DNA of 17,371 nucleotides, taken from positions 1-17,371 of the forward strand of contig JAESTY010000324.1 in assembly GCA_016763355.1 (NCBI GenBank), read 5' to 3'. Positions 14,935-17,371 of the stretch are shown one piece after another. This DNA is from Immundisolibacteraceae bacterium (lineage in GTDB: Bacteria; Pseudomonadota; Gammaproteobacteria; Immundisolibacterales; Immundisolibacteraceae). The position numbers and the translations under genes were made by a program. Each line of letters starts with the position of its first letter. Position 1 is the stretch's first letter. The notes beneath the pieces were generated by a model that worked only from the letters and a program-made list of their open reading frames with translations, was not told where the DNA came from and did no database searches.

Positions 14935-15065
14935 GATCAACGGTCTGCTAGTTCGTAGAGTTGGGTTATCTTAACCTGATGCTCAGGCCTGACCCCTAAC
15001 AGGATCGTCCTGCTACAACCAGGACTGATAGCGGCCCGGCGTAGCCCAATCACTGGAATCAAACC

Positions 15066-15638
15066 ATGGAGCAACTGTTAGCCAACATCAAAGCCTGCAC
15101 CCTGTGCGAAGCTGATTTACCCCTGGGCGCCCGGCCCCTACTGCAGATTAGTTCCAACGCCAGAATTTTAATCGCTGGCCAGGCACCTGGCCGCAAAGCT
15201 CACCAGTCAGGCATCCCATTTGACGATGCCAGCGGCGATCGCTTGCGCCAGTGGCTCGGTGTTTCCAGGGAGGTGTTCTATGACCCCAACAAAATAGCCC
15301 TGCTGCCGATGGGTTTTTGTTACCCCGGCACAGGAAAAAACGGCGACCTGCCACCCAGATCTGAATGCGAACCAGCCTGGCGTCAACAGCTACTGGCAAA
15401 ACTGCCTAAACTCTCGATGACACTGGTTTTAGGCCAATATGCCCAGCGTTACCACTTCGACAACCATCGGCTCTCCCTCACTGAACGGGTAGCGTCATGG
15501 CGCGAAACCTGGCCGACCAAAATGGCCCTTCCCCACCCCAGCCCACGCAACAATCGCTGGCTAAGCAAAAATCCCTGGTTCGAGACCGAGCTGCTACCCG
15601 CCTTAAAGGCCAGAGTTGCAACAATTATTAACCAATAA
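15066..15638 (+). CDS. Uracil-DNA glycosylase superfamily protein (Fe-S type)
   Basis: This 190-residue protein belongs to the UDG superfamily, which removes uracil and related bases from DNA in base-excision repair. The catalytic-loop motif A appears as AGQAPGRKAHQSGIPF (37-52) and motif B as LPHPSPRNN (155-163, H157). Cysteines C11, C14, C85 and C101 are placed like the four cluster ligands of family 4 enzymes (CxxC at the N-terminus, then GFC-x15-C), so a [4Fe-4S] cluster is likely. The first motif reads GQAPG, whereas family 4 usually has GEAPG, so activity or substrate range may differ. A weak TGGAA lies upstream of the ATG. It seems to be a single-gene unit, divergent from the hydroxy-acid dehydrogenase. 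Confidence 0.87.
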   Translation: MEQLLANIKACTLCEADLPLGARPLLQISSNARILIAGQAPGRKAHQSGIPFDDASGDRLRQWLGVSREVFYDPNKIALLPMGFCYPGTGKNGDLPPRSECEPAWRQQLLAKLPKLSMTLVLGQYAQRYHFDNHRLSLTERVASWRETWPTKMALPHPSPRNNRWLSKNPWFETELLPALKARVATIINQ

Positions 15639-15659
15639 TTTGTTGCTGGATGGTCCACC

Positions 15660-15676
15660 TGCGACATCATGTCGCA
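15660..15676. terminator. Perfect 7-bp hairpin after the uracil-DNA glycosylase gene
   Basis: TGCGACA (15660-15666) and TGTCGCA (15670-15676) pair exactly around a TCA loop, 22 bp after the glycosylase stop, followed by TTCTCAT. The weak pyrimidine tail makes it a marginal terminator. It could instead be an operator for the outer-membrane gene 74 bp further on. A smaller CCCC/GGGG hairpin sits at 15687-15698. Confidence 0.4.
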
Positions 15677-15749
15677 TTCTCATAAGCCCCGACTGGGGAT
15701 AACCTGCACCGCAAAAATCATCCCACCATTCATCTAGAGTGTTTCTTTA

Positions 15750-16787
15750 ATGCCGTCCAAACACCTGCTTTTATCACCGCAGCTGCTCACGCTTGTCACA
15801 TTGATATGCGGCAGCGCACAGGCTGATACTGCCAGTTCAGCACGCCCCGATAACCACGCACCGATCGGCGTGATGGGTGATCATCCTCATTCAAAGGGCG
15901 AATGGATGTTTTCCTACCGCGCCATGCGCATGGAAATGGATGGCAATCGAGACGGTAGCGGCAATCTGAACACTGCCGAAGTGCTTGCTGATTTTGTGGT
16001 CGCGCCCACCCGCATGACCATGAATATGCAGATGTTCGGGGCCATGTATGCACCCAGCGACAAGCTGACTCTGATAGTGATTGCTGCCTATCTCGACCTA
16101 GAAATGGATCACGTCACCCGCAGTGACGCTAAATTCACCACCCGTTCCAGCGGCTTTGGCGATATTAAGCTTTCAACCATCACCACCCTGAAAAAAACCC
16201 ATCATAGTAAGCTGCTGCTCAACTTCGGCATCAGCCTGCCTACCGGCTCCAACACCGAACAGGGAGTCACCCCCGCCGGTAAAACCCGGCTGCCCTACCC
16301 GATGCAACTCGGCTCTGGCACCTATGACCTGATGCCTGGCCTGACCTACCTGGTTAGCCAGCCAAACTACTCTTACGGCATACAAGCGATTGCCACCATT
16401 CGTACCGGTAATGATCAGGGTTACCGGTTAGGCAACCGGCTCGACACTTCAATCTGGGCGGCGAAATTGCTTAACCGGTCCACCAGCATCTCTGCCCGAG
16501 TTTCCGCCCAGGCCTGGGGAGATATTCACGGCGCCGACTCAAAAATTTCCCAAACCCTGTCACCGATGGGCATGGGCCCTTTTGCCAGTGTCCCCACCGC
16601 CCAACCCAATTTGCGCAGCGGACGTCGGCTCAATCTGGCTCTGGGGGCCAATTATTCAGTTCAATCGGCTGCGGTAAAGGGCCACCGGCTAGCGTTTGAA
16701 TTCTCTACGCCGCTCATCGAACATCTCGATGGCCCCCAGTTAGAAACCGAATGGAGTGTTAACTTTGGTTGGCAGAAGGGTTACTGA
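15750..16787 (+). CDS. Outer-membrane beta-barrel protein (phenol MetA-like transporter family)
   Basis: This 345-residue protein has a Sec signal peptide (hydrophobic core 6-20, AQA-D cleavage after about A25). Alternating polar/hydrophobic strands continue to the C-terminus, which ends in the aromatic pattern VNFGWQKGY typical of BAM substrates. The mature N-terminus has a distinctive string, IGVMGDHPHSKGEWMFSYR, followed by MRMEMDG and later MTMNMQMFGAMY, so Met and His are enriched. From memory, GDHxHxxGEWMxSYR is recurrent in a group of uncharacterised barrels placed with the MetA-pathway-of-phenol-degradation family. A metal-related role is inference only. The start is ATG 15750, with a weak GAGTG upstream. 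It follows a hairpin and precedes the RegB-like kinase on the same strand with a 243-bp gap. Confidence 0.8.
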   Translation: MPSKHLLLSPQLLTLVTLICGSAQADTASSARPDNHAPIGVMGDHPHSKGEWMFSYRAMRMEMDGNRDGSGNLNTAEVLADFVVAPTRMTMNMQMFGAMYAPSDKLTLIVIAAYLDLEMDHVTRSDAKFTTRSSGFGDIKLSTITTLKKTHHSKLLLNFGISLPTGSNTEQGVTPAGKTRLPYPMQLGSGTYDLMPGLTYLVSQPNYSYGIQAIATIRTGNDQGYRLGNRLDTSIWAAKLLNRSTSISARVSAQAWGDIHGADSKISQTLSPMGMGPFASVPTAQPNLRSGRRLNLALGANYSVQSAAVKGHRLAFEFSTPLIEHLDGPQLETEWSVNFGWQKGY

Positions 16788-17030
16788 TGACTGCCTATTA
16801 GAGAACTATCAGGCTCCTCACTGAAAAAAACCAGGTGTTTACTAACCCTGACCCTATCCTCAAAACCGGTCGGACTGGAGCCGATAATCCGCCCGCCACC
16901 AAAACGTTTTAAAATCAGCGAACCTTATGACCTGAAGCCGACGGACATGAGCCTCAGGTATTGATCGCTTTGACTCTGGTCTGGCTATGACTCGGCTCGG
17001 CTCAGCGACACTACCGGCTCCTACCTACTG
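16788..17030. other. Intergenic region before the sensor kinase
   Basis: These 243 bp hold no convincing gene. The frame of the kinase stays open upstream to a TGA at 16971-16973, but no start codon precedes the ATG at 17031. A minus-strand open frame at about 16781-16930 has no usable start. No clear promoter, terminator or ribosome site was recognised. Confidence 0.5.
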
Positions 17031-17371
17031 ATGAACCTGCCCTCTAACTCGATTTCAGCGGCACAGCAGAACCTGCGCCGGCTGGTAGCCATTCGTTACA
17101 TTGCCCTGGCCGGCCAGATCACCGCGCTACTGATATTTACCTGGATCATTCCTCTGGAACTGCCAGTGATGCCGCTGGCGGCCATCATTATTCTGTTCGC
17201 AACGGCCAACGGCTTTATCCACTGGCGGGTCGAACATGGCGACTCTATTTCCGACCCTGAGTTCTGTGGCCAGCTGCTGTTAGACATCCTTGCGCTCTCA
17301 CTACTGCTTTATTTTAGCCGTGGCGCCACCAACCCGTTCGTCTCTTACTATCTGGTGCCGATCATCATTGC
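17031..17371 (+). CDS. RegB/PrrB/RoxS-type redox sensor histidine kinase, N-terminal part
   Basis: The frame from ATG 17031 runs off the window after 113 complete codons. It shows the start of the RegB membrane sensor: a short hydrophilic start with NLRRLVAIRYIALAGQ, then membrane helices at about 22-40, 45-60 and 80-97. The loop RGATNPFVSYYLVPI follows. In RegB/PrrB the conserved loop GGxxNPF binds quinone and helps sense the redox state of the electron-transport chain; here the first Gly is Arg. The histidine phosphotransfer domain, the redox-active Cys and the ATPase domain lie beyond the end, so they could not be checked. A cognate RegA-like regulator would be expected nearby. No strong Shine-Dalgarno sequence is visible. 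Confidence 0.85.
   Translation, partial: MNLPSNSISAAQQNLRRLVAIRYIALAGQITALLIFTWIIPLELPVMPLAAIIILFATANGFIHWRVEHGDSISDPEFCGQLLLDILALSLLLYFSRGATNPFVSYYLVPIII

Noticed and set aside
16781..16930. Minus-strand open frame in the gap after the outer-membrane gene
   Set aside because: About 50 codons are open but there is a stop just upstream and no ATG, GTG or TTG to start it.
1..17371. Search for a mobile element, phage region, CRISPR array, toxin-antitoxin pair or defence system
   Set aside because: No transposase, integrase, terminal inverted repeats, repeat-spacer array or paired small genes were found; the HNH gene is the housekeeping-like YajD type and stands without defence partners.

Overview
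The window looks like a chromosomal stretch of a free-living, probably aquatic gammaproteobacterium with a varied carbon diet. The evidence is a YajD-type HNH protein very close to the enteric one, a RegB/RoxS-type redox sensor kinase, classical Shine-Dalgarno sites, and many catabolic enzymes of the acyl-CoA/SDR/amidohydrolase kind. No rRNA, tRNA, CRISPR array, integrase, transposase or phage gene is visible. Assignment below class level would be a guess.

Layout, left to right. 1-114 is the 3' end of a gene resembling the C-terminus of a SNF2-type helicase. On the minus strand, an AMP-forming acyl-CoA synthetase (1113-2675) is followed 47 bp downstream by an AIM24/TIGR00266 protein (319-1065). 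A 386-bp AT-rich intergenic region with three 14-bp tandem repeats separates the synthetase from a divergent SDR oxidoreductase (3062-3934). Next on the plus strand comes an amidohydrolase (4123-5270) whose N-terminal metal motif lies in a different frame from the rest, then a strong rho-independent terminator (5298-5327). A cupin, a complete ABC exporter and yajD follow (5357-8005), and then a lone sulfotransferase (8235-8906).

A minus-strand response regulator made only of two receiver domains, the first lacking its phospho-acceptor Asp (9066-9881), diverges from an alpha/beta hydrolase (10169-11053). After that come an unrecognised multi-pass membrane protein (11131-11988) and a canonical SDR (12280-13074). 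On the minus strand are a membrane-anchored cupin-like protein (13099-13719) and an FMN-dependent alpha-hydroxy-acid dehydrogenase (13780-14934). The plus strand then carries an Fe-S-type uracil-DNA glycosylase homologue (15066-15638), a signal-peptide-bearing outer-membrane beta-barrel protein (15750-16787), and the first ~113 codons of a RegB-like histidine kinase that runs off the window.

How the genes fit together: synthetase, two SDRs, amidohydrolase, alpha/beta hydrolase and hydroxy-acid oxidase suggest scattered catabolism of hydrophobic or aromatic/terpenoid carboxylates, but they sit in separate transcription units and no complete pathway can be read. I see no defence island or clearly new multi-gene system. 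The items most worth a second look are the frameshift at a slippery A6-T site in the amidohydrolase, the degenerate double-receiver protein, the SDR without a Ser-Tyr-Lys triad, the orphan membrane protein, and the Met/His-rich barrel protein beside the redox kinase.
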